Below are positions 1-8,628 of a stretch of 64,000 nucleotides of DNA, in pieces. The position numbers and the translations under genes are program-made. Source of the stretch: Streptomyces globisporus (GTDB lineage Bacteria > Actinomycetota > Actinomycetes > Streptomycetales > Streptomycetaceae); contig BMTG01000005.1 in NCBI GenBank assembly GCA_014649555.1, positions 417,704 to 481,703 on the forward strand. The letters are read 5' to 3'. Each line of letters begins with the position of its first letter. Position 1 is the stretch's first letter. A model generated the notes under the pieces. That model was not told the DNA's origin. It ran no database searches and saw only the letters and a list, made by a program, of their open reading frames with translations.

Positions 1-773
1 CGGAGCCCGATCCGGTCACCCGGCACGCGCTGGGGCGGATCGAGTCGGAGGCGGACCGGATGACGGGCCTGGTGGAGGATCTGCTGCTGCTGGCCCGGCT
101 GGACGCCGGACGTCCGCTCTCGTACGGCACCACCGATCTGCTGCCGCTGGTCGTGGACGCGGTGAGCGACGCACGGGCGGCGGACGGGACGGGAGCGGAG
201 GGGCCGGATACCGGCCCCGGCGACGCCCGCCACCACTGGCGGCTCGAACTGCCCGAGGCCGCCGAGCCCGTGACCGTACGCGCCGATCCCGACCGGCTCC
301 AGCAGGTGCTGGTCAACCTGCTCGCCAACGCCCGCACGCACACCCCGCCGGGGACCACCGTCACGGTCTCCGTACAGCCGTCCGTACGCGCCGGGGGACC
401 GGTCACGCTGGAGGTGCGCGACGACGGCCCCGGCATCCCGGCGGAGCTGCTGCCGCACGTCTTCGAACGGTTCGCGCGCGGGGACGCCTCCCGGGCGCGG
501 GGTGCGGACGGTGGCGGAGCGACCGGTTCCACCGGGCTCGGCCTCGCCATCGTGCAGGCCGTCGTCTCCGCGCACGGCGGCCGCGTAAGGGTGGAGTCCG
601 CGCCGGGCCGGACGGTCTTCGCGGTCGAGCTGCCGGCGGACGCCGTACCGATGGACGCCGTACCGATGGACGGCGTGTCGACGGACGCCGTGTCGACGAA
701 CGGCGTACCGGCGGGCCACGGAATGATCCGCGTGGACTCACAGGCCGGGGACAGGCTCACCACACCGGTGTGA
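1..773 (+). CDS. Sensor histidine kinase, C-terminal part (5' end outside window)
   Basis: This is the cytoplasmic end of a two-component sensor kinase, which autophosphorylates on a His lying upstream of the window and passes the phosphate to a response regulator. The frame is open from base 3, so the gene begins outside the window. The first visible residues are the end of the HisKA dimerisation helix (RIESEADRM, then a leucine-rich stretch and ARLDAGRPL). The HATPase domain follows: N box around nt 300-350 (QQVLVNLLANA), G1 box DDGPGIP near nt 420, and G2 box TGLGLAIV near nt 535. After the catalytic domain comes a tail of five near-identical pentapeptides (DAVPM/DGVST type), encoded by a perfect-period 15-bp repeat. 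The partner regulator is probably just upstream. The downstream glycosyltransferases start 25 bp later in the same direction. Confidence 0.93.
   Translation, partial: EPDPVTRHALGRIESEADRMTGLVEDLLLLARLDAGRPLSYGTTDLLPLVVDAVSDARAADGTGAEGPDTGPGDARHHWRLELPEAAEPVTVRADPDRLQQVLVNLLANARTHTPPGTTVTVSVQPSVRAGGPVTLEVRDDGPGIPAELLPHVFERFARGDASRARGADGGGATGSTGLGLAIVQAVVSAHGGRVRVESAPGRTVFAVELPADAVPMDAVPMDGVSTDAVSTNGVPAGHGMIRVDSQAGDRLTTPV
639..713 (+). repeat. Five 15-bp tandem repeats inside the kinase gene
   Basis: Five consecutive 15-bp units (consensus GACGCCGTACCGATG) begin at 639, 654, 669, 684 and 699. The first two are identical and the others differ at a few bases. In frame they add five pentapeptides to the C-terminus of the kinase. 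The array is likely to vary in copy number by replication slippage. Confidence 0.9.
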
Positions 774-798
774 CAGCGCGGTTGGCGAATGTCGGAGC

Positions 799-2145
799 AT
801 GACCACCGACAGCAGCCTCCGGAGCGGCCCCGGAACGACCGGCCGCCGCAGTAGCAGCAGGGACGGCGCGGCCGGCAGGGATCACGGCCGGCTGCCGGGC
901 CGGGACCACCTTCCGGCCCGGCAGCCGGTCGCCACGGCCTCCGCCGCCCCCGTGCTCGACGTCGTCGTCCCCGTGTACAACGAGGAGAAGGACCTCCACC
1001 CCTGCGTGGTCCGCCTCCACGGCCATCTCGCGCGGACCTTCCCGTACCCGTTCCGGATCACCGTCGCCGACAACGCCAGCACGGACGCCACCCCGGCCGT
1101 GGCCGCCGCGCTCGCCGCCGAGCTGCCCGGGGTGCGGTACGTCCGGCTGGCGGAGAAGGGGCGCGGACGGGCCCTGCGGACGGTGTGGTCGGCCTCCGAC
1201 GCCCCGGTCCTCGCCTATATGGACGTCGACCTCTCCACCGACCTCAACGCGCTCCTCCCGCTGGTCGCCCCGCTGATCTCCGGCCACTCCGACCTGGCCA
1301 TCGGCTCGCGGCTGGCGCGGAGTTCGCGGGTGGTGCGCGGAACGAAGAGGGAGTTCATCTCGCGCGCCTACAACCTGATCCTGCGCTCGTCCCTCGCCGC
1401 CGGGTTCAGCGACGCCCAGTGCGGGTTCAAGGCGATCCGGCGCGAGGTCGCCGAGCGGCTGCTGCCGATGGTGGAGGACAGCGGCTGGTTCTTCGACACC
1501 GAGCTCCTCGTCCTCGCCGAGCGGGCCGGGCTGCGCATCCACGAGGTGCCCGTCGACTGGATCGACGACCCCGACTCGACCGTCCACATCGTGCGGACGG
1601 CCACCGAGGACCTGAAAGGCGTGTGGCGGGTGGGGCGGGCGCTGGCCGTCGGCGCGCTGCCGCTGGACCGGCTCGCCCGGCCCTTCGGGGACGATCCGCG
1701 CGACCGGGCGCTGACCGGGGTGGAGCGCGGGCTGGCCCGCCAGCTCATCGGATTCTGTGCCGTGGGCGTCCTGTCCACCCTCTTCTACCTCGTCCTCTAC
1801 TCCCTCTTCCGGCTCGGCGTCGGCCCGCAGGTCGCCAACGGCGGCGCGCTGCTCGTCTCCGCCGTCGCCAACACCGCCGCCAACCGCCGGCTCACCTTCG
1901 GGGTACGCGGCCGGAGCGGAGCCGTCCGCCATCAGGCCCAGGGCCTGGTCGTCTTCGCGATCGGCCTCGCGCTGACCAGCGGCTCCCTGGCGGCGCTCGG
2001 CGCGGCCTCCGGTTCGCCCTCGCACTCCACCGAGCTGGCCGTCCTGATCACCGCGAACCTCGCCGCCACCGTGCTGCGCTTCCTGCTCCTGCGCGCCTGG
2101 GTCTTCCCGGCCCGCGCCTGCCCCGAACCCGAGGATCTCCGATGA
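799..2145 (+). CDS. Family 2 glycosyltransferase fused to a GtrA-like membrane domain
   Basis: Probably transfers a sugar from a nucleotide donor to a polyprenyl phosphate on the cytoplasmic face, like dolichyl-phosphate mannose synthases. Residues 53-290 form a GT-A fold: VPVYNEE at 57-63, DNASTDAT at 91-98 and the metal-binding DVDLSTD at 142-148. Residues 309-437 hold about four hydrophobic helices of the GtrA type, which in such fusions anchor or flip the lipid-linked sugar. The first ~50 residues are basic and low-complexity, so the true start could be internal. The stop overlaps the start of the next gene (ATGA). The two genes are therefore translationally coupled: this enzyme would make the lipid-linked donor that the downstream GT39 enzyme uses outside the membrane. 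The actual sugar is not visible from sequence. Confidence 0.9.
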   Translation: MTTDSSLRSGPGTTGRRSSSRDGAAGRDHGRLPGRDHLPARQPVATASAAPVLDVVVPVYNEEKDLHPCVVRLHGHLARTFPYPFRITVADNASTDATPAVAAALAAELPGVRYVRLAEKGRGRALRTVWSASDAPVLAYMDVDLSTDLNALLPLVAPLISGHSDLAIGSRLARSSRVVRGTKREFISRAYNLILRSSLAAGFSDAQCGFKAIRREVAERLLPMVEDSGWFFDTELLVLAERAGLRIHEVPVDWIDDPDSTVHIVRTATEDLKGVWRVGRALAVGALPLDRLARPFGDDPRDRALTGVERGLARQLIGFCAVGVLSTLFYLVLYSLFRLGVGPQVANGGALLVSAVANTAANRRLTFGVRGRSGAVRHQAQGLVVFAIGLALTSGSLAALGAASGSPSHSTELAVLITANLAATVLRFLLLRAWVFPARACPEPEDLR

Positions 2146-4313
2146 CCACGGCCACGACCACGATCACCACCACCGCCCCGCCTCCGGAACCCGATCGCGG
2201 TTCCGGCCCGAGCCCCCGCTGGGCGCGCCCCGCGCTGTACGGGCTGCTGCTCGCCGTCGGCCTCGCGTACGTCTACAACCTCAGCGCCTCCGGTTACGCC
2301 AACTCCTTCTACTCCGCCGCCGTTCAGGCGGGCAGCCAGAGCTGGAAAGCCCTCTTCTTCGGCTCGCTGGACTCCGCGAACGCGATCACCGTCGACAAGC
2401 CCCCGGCCGCCCTCTGGCCGATGGCCCTCTCCGTACGCCTCTTCGGGCTCAACTCCTGGGCGATCCTGGCCCCTCAGGTCCTGATGGCCCTCGCCACGGC
2501 GGCCGTCCTCAACTCCGCCGTACGCCGTCGCTTCGGGCCGGCCGCCGGGCTGATCGCGGTCGCGGTCTTCGCACTGACGCCGGTCGCCGCGCTGATGTTC
2601 CGCTTCAACAACCCGGACGCGCTGCTGGCGTTGCTGATGACCGTCACCGTGTGGTGCGTGCTGCGGGCGTTGGAGCAGGGCCGGACGAGGTGGCTGCTGT
2701 GGGCGGGGGCGGCGGTCGGGTTCGCGTTTCTGACGAAGACCCTCCAGGCGTTCCTGATCCTGCCGCCGCTGGCCGTGCTGTACGCGGTGTGCGCCCCCGT
2801 TCCCGTACGGAAGCGGATCGGCCAACTCGCCCTCTCAGCACTGACGATGGTGGTCGCCGGTGGCTGGTGGGTCGCGATCGTGGAGCTGATGCCGGCGTCC
2901 TCGCGGCCGTACGTCGGTGGCTCGCAGAACAACTCGTTCCTGGAGCTGACCTTCGGCTACAACGGGCTCGGCCGGATCAACGGCGAGGAGACCGGAAGCG
3001 TCGGCGGGGGCGGCGGTGGCCGTGGGGGCGGCGGTGGCTGGGGCGAGACCGGCATCGGGCGGATGTTCAACACCGAGGTCGGCGGCCAGATCGCCTGGCT
3101 GCTGCCGGCCGCGCTGATCCTGCTGGTGGCCGGTCTCTGGCTGACCCGGAAGGCCGCCCGGACGGACTCCGCCCGGGCGGCGTTCATCGCCTGGGGCGGT
3201 GCGCTGGTCATGACCGCTGCGGTGTTCAGCTTCATGGCCGGGATCTTCCACCAGTACTACACGGTGGCCCTCGCCCCGTACATCGCGGCGCTCGTCGCCA
3301 TGGGGGTCACGGTGCTGTGGGAGGAGCGGGGCGCGTGGTGGCCGCGCGCGGTGCTCGCGGGCACGGTCCTCGCGACGGTGCTCTGGGCGTACGTCCTGCT
3401 GGGCCGCACCCCGGACTACCTGCCGTGGCTGCGGTGGGCGGTGCTCGCGGGCGGGATCGCCGGCGCGCTCGGGCTGCTGGTCGTCGGGCGGATCGCCGGC
3501 CGGGGCCTGGCCGTCGCCGTGGTGGGGCTGAGCTGCGCGGCGTCGCTGGCGGGGCCGACGGCGTACACCGTCTCCACCCTGAACAGCGGCCACCAGGGCT
3601 CGATCGTGACCGCCGGTCCTTCGGCGGGCGGGTTCGGTATGGGGGGCGGGCCTGGTGGCGGTGGTGGCCGACCCGGTGGGCCCGGCGGCGGTGACGGCGG
3701 GCAGCGCGGCGGTATGCAGCAGCCTCCCGGCCAGGGCCAGGCCCAGGGCCAGGGGCAGGGCAACCAGCAGGGCAACGCGCCGGGCGGCATGCCCACTCTG
3801 CCGGGCGCCGGCACCGCACCCGGCGGTACCGGTACGGCCTTCGGCGAAGGCATGAGGGGCGGTGGTGGCGGCGGAGGCGGCGGCATGGGCGGCCTGCTCA
3901 ACGGCGCGACCGTCGACGCCGAGGCCAAGGCCCTCCTGACGAAGGACGCGGACGACTACACCTGGGTCGCCGCAGCCGTCGGCGCGCAGAACGCCGCCAG
4001 CTACCAACTCGCGACCGGCGAACCGGTGATGGCGATCGGCGGTTTCAACGGGAGCGACCCGTCGCCGACGCTCGCCCAGTTCAAGAAGTACGTGGCGGAA
4101 GGAAAGATCCACTACTTCGTCTCGGGCGGCGGAATGGGCGGCGGCATGCGCGGAGGCACGGCCGGCGAAGGCGGAGGCGGCATGGGCGGCGGCCCCGGCG
4201 GCATGGGCTCCTCCGGCACCTCCTCCCAGATCTCCTCCTGGGTGACGGAGAACTTCACCGAGGTCACCGTCGGCAGCGCCACGTTCTACGACCTGACGCA
4301 GCCGGTGAGTTGA
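2142..4313 (+). CDS. GT39/ArnT-like membrane glycosyltransferase with Gly-rich inserts
   Basis: A 723-residue polytopic enzyme of the protein-mannosyltransferase/ArnT superfamily, which uses polyprenyl-phosphate sugars at the outer face of the membrane. About 10-12 hydrophobic segments lie between residues 30 and 480. The conserved acidic motif of the first extracytoplasmic loop is visible as ITVDKPP, with Asp85. A soluble domain of about 200 residues at the C-terminus contains long Gly/Gln/Met-rich stretches (nt 3600-3900 and 4125-4215), and another poly-Gly insert sits near nt 3005-3045. The start at the ATGA overlap with the previous gene is chosen because longer in-frame starts run through that gene. 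Glycine-rich versions of this enzyme are common in Streptomyces; the acceptor is unknown. Confidence 0.9.
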   Translation: MTTATTTITTTAPPPEPDRGSGPSPRWARPALYGLLLAVGLAYVYNLSASGYANSFYSAAVQAGSQSWKALFFGSLDSANAITVDKPPAALWPMALSVRLFGLNSWAILAPQVLMALATAAVLNSAVRRRFGPAAGLIAVAVFALTPVAALMFRFNNPDALLALLMTVTVWCVLRALEQGRTRWLLWAGAAVGFAFLTKTLQAFLILPPLAVLYAVCAPVPVRKRIGQLALSALTMVVAGGWWVAIVELMPASSRPYVGGSQNNSFLELTFGYNGLGRINGEETGSVGGGGGGRGGGGGWGETGIGRMFNTEVGGQIAWLLPAALILLVAGLWLTRKAARTDSARAAFIAWGGALVMTAAVFSFMAGIFHQYYTVALAPYIAALVAMGVTVLWEERGAWWPRAVLAGTVLATVLWAYVLLGRTPDYLPWLRWAVLAGGIAGALGLLVVGRIAGRGLAVAVVGLSCAASLAGPTAYTVSTLNSGHQGSIVTAGPSAGGFGMGGGPGGGGGRPGGPGGGDGGQRGGMQQPPGQGQAQGQGQGNQQGNAPGGMPTLPGAGTAPGGTGTAFGEGMRGGGGGGGGGMGGLLNGATVDAEAKALLTKDADDYTWVAAAVGAQNAASYQLATGEPVMAIGGFNGSDPSPTLAQFKKYVAEGKIHYFVSGGGMGGGMRGGTAGEGGGGMGGGPGGMGSSGTSSQISSWVTENFTEVTVGSATFYDLTQPVS

Positions 4314-4337
4314 CGGCGTGGGCGTACGCGGTAGGGA

Positions 4338-5522
4338 TCAGAACCCGGCCGCGTACGTCCAGAAGTCCCGCATCACCTCGGGCGCGGCCGGTCCGCCCAT
4401 CTCCATCTGGGTGAGCAGGACGGCGACCGTGCCCGTGGCCGGGATGACATGGGCCGTGGTGCCGGTGCCGCCGACCCAGCCGTAGCGGCCGAGCACGTTC
4501 CAGGGGGCGGCGATCTCGACGTCAACGGCCCCGCCGAACCCCCAGCCCTGGCCCTCCGTGAACAGCCCGCTCGCGGCGCGCTGCTCCGGCGTCAGGTGGT
4601 CGGTGATCATCTGGCGGACGGACTCGCCGGCCAGCACCCGGTCACCGGCGTCGTTCAGGCCCTCGGTGAGCAGCATCCGGCCGAAGGCGTACCAGTCGTC
4701 GACGGTCGAGACGAGCCCTCCGGCGCCGGACGGGAACGGGGGCGGGCTGCTCCACTGCCCGTCCGGGGCGTCGATCAGCTCGGGCTCGCCACCGCCCCCG
4801 TCCTCGGCCCCGCCCGCCCCGGCCCGGTAGGAACAGGTGAACCGGTCCAGCGCGGCGGGCTCCACCCAGAACCCGGTGTCCTTCATGCCGAGGGGCTCGA
4901 AGATCCGTTCCGCCAGATACGCGGGCAGCGGGCGGTCGGCGACCCGGGAGATGAGCACGCCGAGGATGTCGGAGCATGTGTTGTAGAGCCACCCGTCGCC
5001 CGGCTGGTGGAGCAGCGGGATACGGGACAGCTCGGCCATCCAGGCGTCCGGTGCGAGACCGGTCTGCGGCTGCGGCGGCCCCTGCTTCAGCTTCTCGAAC
5101 AGCGGGGCGACGGCCGGGAGCGAGAAGTCGGACGGGAAGCCGTAGCCGGCCCGGAAGGTCAGCAGGTCGAGGAGGGTGATCGGGCGGACGGCCGACACCA
5201 CGTCGTCGACCGGGCTCTGCGGGGTCCGGACGACCAGGGGCGAGGCCAGCTCGGGCAGCCACGCCGCGACCGGGTCGGCGGGGGCGATCAGGCCGTCCTC
5301 GACGAGCGTCATGGCTGCCGCCGCGACGATCGGTTTGGTGATCGAGGCGATGCGGAACAGTGAGTCCCGCCGCATCGGCGCGGACCCGGCGAGGCCGGCC
5401 GTACCGGCCGACACGACCTCGACCCGCTCGCCCCGGGCGACCAGCGCCATCGCGCCCGGCATCGACCCCCTGGCGATGTGGCTGTCCAGCAGTTCGTGCA
5501 GGGTGGTGGTGGTCATGACCAT
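4338..5522 (-). CDS. Serine hydrolase of the beta-lactamase/class C esterase family
   Basis: A 394-residue member of the penicillin-recognising serine hydrolases (esterase or D-Ala-D-Ala peptidase-like). The nucleophile motif S-x-x-K is Ser60-Ile-Thr-Lys63 in FRIASITKPI. A Tyr-Asn pair at 180-181 (WLYNTC) fits the second motif, and WVGGTGTT near residue 355 is in the place of the KTG-type third motif. There is no signal peptide, so it probably acts in the cytoplasm, as EstB-like esterases do. It stands alone and is convergent with the glycosyltransferase upstream. Starts at the first and third codons (both ATG) are possible. The natural substrate cannot be told from sequence. Confidence 0.88.
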   Translation of the reverse strand: MVMTTTTLHELLDSHIARGSMPGAMALVARGERVEVVSAGTAGLAGSAPMRRDSLFRIASITKPIVAAAAMTLVEDGLIAPADPVAAWLPELASPLVVRTPQSPVDDVVSAVRPITLLDLLTFRAGYGFPSDFSLPAVAPLFEKLKQGPPQPQTGLAPDAWMAELSRIPLLHQPGDGWLYNTCSDILGVLISRVADRPLPAYLAERIFEPLGMKDTGFWVEPAALDRFTCSYRAGAGGAEDGGGGEPELIDAPDGQWSSPPPFPSGAGGLVSTVDDWYAFGRMLLTEGLNDAGDRVLAGESVRQMITDHLTPEQRAASGLFTEGQGWGFGGAVDVEIAAPWNVLGRYGWVGGTGTTAHVIPATGTVAVLLTQMEMGGPAAPEVMRDFWTYAAGF

Positions 5523-5636
5523 CCTTCGTCCGTCCGGTACCGCGTGGTCTTTCGCGGCCGCCCTCGGTAAGGAGGACGCGTTCCCACCGCAAAAGGAAGC
5601 ATTCGAGCCGACAACGGAGACTGCGGGAGCGCCCAG

Positions 5637-5730
5637 GATTCATCGCCCCGGGCACATCGCCCCCGGCTGGCCCAGGCTCATCAGCCCCGGCTCATCGGCC
5701 CTGGCTCATCAGCCCCGGCTCTGTCGCCCC
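5637..5730. repeat. Degenerate 14-bp minisatellite in an intergenic region
   Basis: Four adjacent 14-bp units (GGCTCATCAGCCCC type) start at 5675, 5689, 5703 and 5717; the first and third are identical. Two more degenerate units lie at 5637-5664, with a 10-bp shortened unit between. The array sits just past the 3' end of the leftward endonuclease/phosphatase gene and holds no open frame that I would call. Confidence 0.8.
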
Positions 5731-5752
5731 CGCACCTGTCTCCGCCCCGCCG

Positions 5753-6646
5753 TCACCCCCGTAACAGCAGGTCCGCCACCACGGCCCGGTGGTCGGAGGC
5801 GAGGCTCTGCGGCACCCAGGCCCTCCGCACGCCGATCCTGTTCTTCGACACCGTCACGAAGTCGATCCGCTTGACCGGGTCCTGCGCCGGAAACGTGGGC
5901 GCGCCCGGGTCCGCGTCCGCCAGCTCCCGCCACAGCGGGGCCAGTTCGGGGGCGGCGGGCTCGGCGTTGAAGTCGCCGAGCAGGATCTTCGGGCCCCGGT
6001 CCTCGGCCATGATCCGCCGGGTGTCGGCGACCTGGGCGACGCGGACGGCGGGGTCCGGGCGGTAGTCGAGGTGGGTCACGTACACGTGCACCGGCAGCCC
6101 CCGCACCCGTACGACGGCCTCGCCGAACCCCGGGGCGGGTGCGGGCACCGGGTTCGGGTCCTGGGTCGAGAGGCGGGTGATCTCGTGGTTCTCGGCGCTC
6201 ACGATCGGGTGCCGCGACAGCACGGCCACCCCGTACTCGGCCCGGGGCCCGCCCGGTTCGGCCGGGTCGAGGCTGTAGATCGGCGCGAAGGAGACGTGCA
6301 TCCGCAGCCGCCGGGCCAGTTCGCCCGCGAGATCCCGCCATGCGCTGCGGGAGGCCCAGTGCCGGTCGACCTCCTGAAGCCCGATCACATCGGCCCGGAG
6401 CGAACGGAGTTCGGCCGTCTGGCGGTCCAGGTCGAAGACACCGTCCATGCCCGCACCGGCATGGATGTTGTACGTGGCGACCCGCAGCGGCAGGCCCCGG
6501 CCCCCGGTCCCGCCGGTCCCGCCCGGTTCACCGGAAGGGGAGCGGTGGGCCGACGCGGCCGCGGCGGGCGGTGCGAGGAGCGCCCCCAGGAGGGAGGCGG
6601 CGAGGAGCAGTTGAGGGACACGGGACGAACGGCGACGCAGCGACAT
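5753..6646 (-). CDS. Secreted endonuclease/exonuclease/phosphatase family protein
   Basis: A 297-residue metal-dependent phosphodiesterase fold (DNase I/sphingomyelinase/inositol phosphatase superfamily). An Arg-rich start followed by a hydrophobic stretch and an AAAASA cleavage region forms a signal peptide of about 32 residues. The fold's catalytic signatures are in order: ATYNIHAG, GLQEVDRHW (metal-binding Glu), LLGDFNAEP (Asp/Asn) and SDHRAVVADL at the C-terminus (Asp-His). The length fits a single-domain enzyme. It is divergent from the drug exporter gene and may share its intergenic control region. Substrate is unknown; nucleic acid, phospholipid or phosphoinositide are all possible. 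Confidence 0.9.
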   Translation of the reverse strand: MSLRRRSSRVPQLLLAASLLGALLAPPAAAASAHRSPSGEPGGTGGTGGRGLPLRVATYNIHAGAGMDGVFDLDRQTAELRSLRADVIGLQEVDRHWASRSAWRDLAGELARRLRMHVSFAPIYSLDPAEPGGPRAEYGVAVLSRHPIVSAENHEITRLSTQDPNPVPAPAPGFGEAVVRVRGLPVHVYVTHLDYRPDPAVRVAQVADTRRIMAEDRGPKILLGDFNAEPAAPELAPLWRELADADPGAPTFPAQDPVKRIDFVTVSKNRIGVRRAWVPQSLASDHRAVVADLLLRG

Positions 6647-6772
6647 GGCTCTCCCAAGGGCCGGGAATCGCGCACTTTGTCAGAAAACTTGTCAGGTAAG
6701 CGTCGAGAACGGTACCGCCGGGCCACCCCTCGGGTCCCGGCGACGCGACCGTTCCGGCTCGGAAGAATCGAC

Positions 6773-6808
6773 TTGTACGTCGTACAGGACTGACTTACGG
6801 TGTACAAG
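6773..6808 (+). promoter_or_regulatory. Probable promoter and operator of the MFS exporter gene
   Basis: A -35 box TTGTAC (6773-6778) and a -10 box TACGGT (6796-6801) are 17 bp apart. A perfect palindrome TGTACG-T-CGTACA (6774-6786) covers the -35 box, and a second TGTACA half-site follows at 6801-6806, with two more GTAC cores downstream. This is the usual arrangement for repression by a dyad-binding regulator. The TetR-type protein encoded downstream at 8629 is the natural candidate. Confidence 0.55.
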
Positions 6809-6883
6809 ACGGAGTCCCGTACGCCGTACAACCACCGGCCGCACCACCACGGGCCACCCACCCATGGAGCCCAAGGAGCCCGC

Positions 6884-8503
6884 ATGACGGCGCCCGCAGC
6901 AGAGCGACCCGACCTCTCCCACCAGGGACATCCGCAACGCTGGCTGATCCTCGGCGTCATCTGCCTGGCCCAGCTCGTGGTGCTGCTCGACAACACCGTC
7001 CTCAACGTCGCGATCCCCTCCCTCACCTCGGAGCTGAACGCGTCCACCGCCGACGTGCAGTGGATGATCAACGCCTACTCGCTCGTCCAGGCGGGCCTGC
7101 TGCTCACCGCGGGCAGCTCGGCGGACCGCTACGGGCGGAAGAAGATGCTGATGGTGGGCCTCGCCCTGTTCGGCGTCGGCTCGCTCGTGGCCGGGCTCGC
7201 CGAGTCCTCCGGCCAGCTCATCGCGGCTCGTGCCGGGATGGGCGTCGGCGGTGCGCTGCTGCTCACGACGACGCTCGCCGTCGTGGTCCAGATCTTCGAC
7301 GAGACCGAGCGGGTGAAGGCGATCGGCATCTGGTCCACCGTCGCCTCCCTCGGTTTCGCGGCGGGCCCGCTGTTCGGCGGGTTCGTCCTCGACCACTTCT
7401 GGTGGGGCGCGATCTTCCTCATCAACATCCCGGTCGCCCTGATCGGTCTCGTCGCCGTCGCCCGGCTCGTACCGGAGTCCAAGGTCGCGCAGGGCGACCG
7501 GCCCGACCTGCTGGGCGCGCTGCTCTCCACGATCGGTATGACCGCCGCCGTCTTCGCGATCATCTCCGGGCCCGAGCACGGCTGGGGCTCCGGCCGGGTG
7601 CTGCTGACGGCGTTCCTCGGCATCGCCGTGCTGGCCGGATTCGTGCTGTGGGAGCTGCACATCCCGAACCCGATGCTCGACATGCACTTCTTCCGGAACC
7701 AGAAGTTCGTCGGCGCGGTGGCGGGCGCGATCCTGGTCGCCTTCGGGATGACCGGCTCGCTCTTCCTGCTCACCCAGCACCTCCAGTTCGTCCTCGGGTA
7801 CGGCCCGTTGGAGGCGGGTCTGCGGACGGCCCCGATGGCGCTCACCGTGGTCGCCCTCAACCTCACGGGCGTCGGCGCGCGAATGGTCCGGAAGTTCGGC
7901 ACGCCCGCCGTCATCGCGGCGGGGATGAGCTGCCTGGCGGCCGGTCTCGTCGCCATCGCGGTGCTCGGCGGGGGCGACGGCGGGTACGGCGGCATGCTGT
8001 TCGGCCTGATCGTGATGGGTGCGGGCGTCGCCCTCGCGATGCCCGCGATGGCCAACGCCATCATGAGCGCCATCCCGCCGGAGAAGGCCGGGGTCGGCGC
8101 GGGCGTCAACGGCATGCTCGCGGAGTTCGGCAACGGTCTCGGGGTCGCGGTCCTCGGCGCGGTCCTCAACGCCCGGTTCGCCGCGCTCGTCCCGGCCGCC
8201 GTCGGCGCCGCCTCACTGCCCGCGGCCCTGGCCGCCGCCGACGGGCCCGCCGCCCGGGAGCAGATCAAGGACGCGTTCGCCGCGGGGCTGGAGACCAGCC
8301 AGCTCGTCGGCGCGGTGGCGGTGCTGGCGGGCGGGCTGCTCGCCGCGCTGCTGCTGCGCCGGGCCGAGCGGGTGGAGGCGGCAGGCGGGTCGGCTCGGGC
8401 GGGGACGAAGGGGCAGGAGGCCGGGAAACCGGGGGCTGAGGAACCGGAGGCCGACGAGTCGTCGGCGGGGGACCGGGCAGACGCGACGGGACCGGCGGCA
8501 TAG
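6884..8503 (+). CDS. MFS drug exporter, DHA2 (EmrB/QacA, 14-helix) family
   Basis: A 539-residue proton-driven exporter with about 14 hydrophobic segments. Conserved features are the early VLLDNTVLNVAIPSL helix (motif D1 of DHA2 pumps), motif A SSADRYGRKKM in the first cytoplasmic loop and the Arg-containing LIAARAGMGVGGA helix. The C-terminal ~45 residues are hydrophilic and Glu/Ala-rich. The ATG is preceded by AAGGAG with a 5-nt gap, which decides the start over upstream in-frame codons. The next gene encodes a TetR-type regulator, an arrangement typical of inducible efflux units. The substrates are not predictable. Confidence 0.93.
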   Translation: MTAPAAERPDLSHQGHPQRWLILGVICLAQLVVLLDNTVLNVAIPSLTSELNASTADVQWMINAYSLVQAGLLLTAGSSADRYGRKKMLMVGLALFGVGSLVAGLAESSGQLIAARAGMGVGGALLLTTTLAVVVQIFDETERVKAIGIWSTVASLGFAAGPLFGGFVLDHFWWGAIFLINIPVALIGLVAVARLVPESKVAQGDRPDLLGALLSTIGMTAAVFAIISGPEHGWGSGRVLLTAFLGIAVLAGFVLWELHIPNPMLDMHFFRNQKFVGAVAGAILVAFGMTGSLFLLTQHLQFVLGYGPLEAGLRTAPMALTVVALNLTGVGARMVRKFGTPAVIAAGMSCLAAGLVAIAVLGGGDGGYGGMLFGLIVMGAGVALAMPAMANAIMSAIPPEKAGVGAGVNGMLAEFGNGLGVAVLGAVLNARFAALVPAAVGAASLPAALAAADGPAAREQIKDAFAAGLETSQLVGAVAVLAGGLLAALLLRRAERVEAAGGSARAGTKGQEAGKPGAEEPEADESSAGDRADATGPAA

Positions 8504-8517
8504 CATCGGAGATGACG

Positions 8518-8548
8518 CGCGTACCGGACCGTCAGCGTCCGGTACGCG
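8518..8548. terminator. 12-bp perfect hairpin between exporter and regulator
   Basis: Perfect 12-bp arms (CGCGTACCGGAC and its complement) with a 7-nt loop, 15 bp after the exporter stop codon. There is no T-tract, as is common for actinomycete terminators. The arms contain the same CGTAC core as the exporter operator, so the element could instead be a binding site for the regulator. Confidence 0.55.
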
Positions 8549-8628
8549 GTCTTCCGGCGGGCCCGCACGGCCCGGCGTTCGGCAGGACCGCTCGGTGGCC
8601 GATCCGAGCACGACGAGGAGAGTGCGCC

